From contig NZ_QOUX01000021.1 of assembly GCF_004116265.1 (NCBI RefSeq), forward strand, positions 62,001 to 126,000: a DNA stretch of 64,000 nucleotides, written 5' to 3'. This DNA is from Anaerobacillus alkaliphilus. GTDB taxonomy: Bacteria; Bacillota; Bacilli; Bacillales; Anaerobacillaceae. The notes below the pieces were generated by a model, which did not search any database, had not been told where the DNA came from, and was given only the letters and a program-made list of their open reading frames with translations. The number at the start of each line of letters is the position of its first letter. The stretch's first letter is position 1. Below, piece by piece: positions 63,795 through 64,000 of the stretch. The translations under genes and the position numbers were made by a program.

Positions 63795-64000
63795 AAAAAC
63801 TAAATACCAGCCAAATTAGTACGAAAAAAAGTAAAAAATACACCAGAAAAAACATACTAAGATTAGTAGTGCAGACCCCGGCCAGGGTTTGTGCTACTAT
63901 TTTTTATAGTAGAAGTGAAGTAAGGCCGATCAGCCTCTAGGACCATTTAAGAGTCCGTATTAAAAACCGGCCGACTTCACACCCTTATTTGAATCAGTTT
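63795..64000 (+). mobile_element. Probable left end of an IS110-family element (partial)
   Basis: The tail of the window shows two structured segments expected at the left end of IS110 elements: a hairpin with loop CGGCCA and a stem-internal loop-hairpin like the target-binding loop of a bridge RNA. The recombinase gene would start beyond 64000. The left boundary is placed at GCCTCT (63790-63795), where the flank shares 7 nt with the presumed target guide; this is inference. Confidence 0.55.
63864..64000 (+). ncRNA. Putative bridge RNA, 5' part
   Basis: TAGTAGTGCAGACCC (63864-63878) pairs over 15 positions (G-U allowed) with GGGTTTGTGCTACTA (63885-63899), leaving the loop CGGCCA. This resembles the 5' hairpin of the IS621 bridge RNA as I remember it (AGTGCAG..CGGCCAG). 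Next, GTGAAGT/ACTTCAC and GGCCG/CGGCC (63915-63980) enclose an internal loop with ATCAGCCTCTA on the left and GTATTAAAAAC on the right of a GGAC/GTCC hairpin, as expected for left and right target guides. The donor-binding loop is cut off. Confidence 0.6.

Larger units (their letters stand above)
62107..63796 (+). mobile_element. IS1182-family insertion sequence, right end not visible
   Basis: The element appears to begin right after the kinase stop with GGGTGTCCCAAAAGC, which forms with GCTTTTGGGCACC a hairpin and T run. It encodes one intact transposase. The matching inverted terminus is not found after the gene within the window. About 25 bp past the transposase stop the sequence changes to what looks like an IS110-type end, so the right end is probably displaced beyond 64000. 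The exact left boundary is inferred. Confidence 0.65.

Overview
The window is low-GC DNA from a spore-forming member of the Bacillaceae. Evidence is the CwlJ/GerQ germination pair, several KinB/KinE-type orphan kinases, an RsbQ/RsbP pair, a T-box, a guanine riboswitch, Fur boxes, A/G-rich ribosome binding sites with frequent TTG/GTG starts, and B. subtilis-like gene order (gerQ-ywdK..ywdI..ung; yeaC-yeaD-yebA..pbuG). A glutaminyl-tRNA synthetase, absent from model Bacillus, is present. I cannot name the species. Layout: 1-7.8 kb carries lipL, a lipoprotein, two unknown membrane proteins and a Fur-controlled siderophore/iron ABC transporter. 7.8-13.2 kb carries pta, a TetR-controlled 2,4-dienoyl-CoA-reductase/crotonase pair and hemQ, followed by a 52-bp tandem array. 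14.1-25.6 kb holds cwlJ-gerQ, small ywd-type genes interrupted by two tandem MITE-like repeats, two orphan histidine kinases, a dehydrogenase/aldo-keto reductase/ung run, a NUDIX gene, and T-box-controlled glycyl-tRNA synthetase. 25.7-27.9 kb has pgmB and a decayed phosphonate transporter. 28-41 kb has a large membrane-anchored glycosidase-like protein, cshA, a DAO oxidoreductase, a PHP phosphatase, tcyP, glnS and a diguanylate cyclase. 41.5-50.5 kb is the most unusual region: three paralogous secreted proteins with an N-terminal L-x-x-W-Y motif, followed on the same strand by their own type I signal peptidase, a two-component system and a degenerate HD-GYP protein. 48.8-60.7 kb has a ThDP enzyme, a GAF-PAS-GGDEF-EAL protein, pbuG with guanine riboswitch, yebA-yeaD-yeaC and rsbQ-rsbP. 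60.9-64 kb has another sporulation-type kinase, an IS1182-family element, and at the very edge what looks like the left end of an IS110-family element with the 5' half of a bridge RNA. Repeats stand out: four arrays of a 21-bp-period motif (23 units), each just beyond a gene's terminator and in that gene's sense direction; ten copies of a 52-bp unit; and three ~193-bp elements with terminal inverted repeats and 6-bp target duplications. The main candidates for undescribed biology are the secreted LxxWY trio with its signal peptidase and the helically phased repeat arrays; the bridge-RNA end is the clearest mechanistically interpretable mobile signal.
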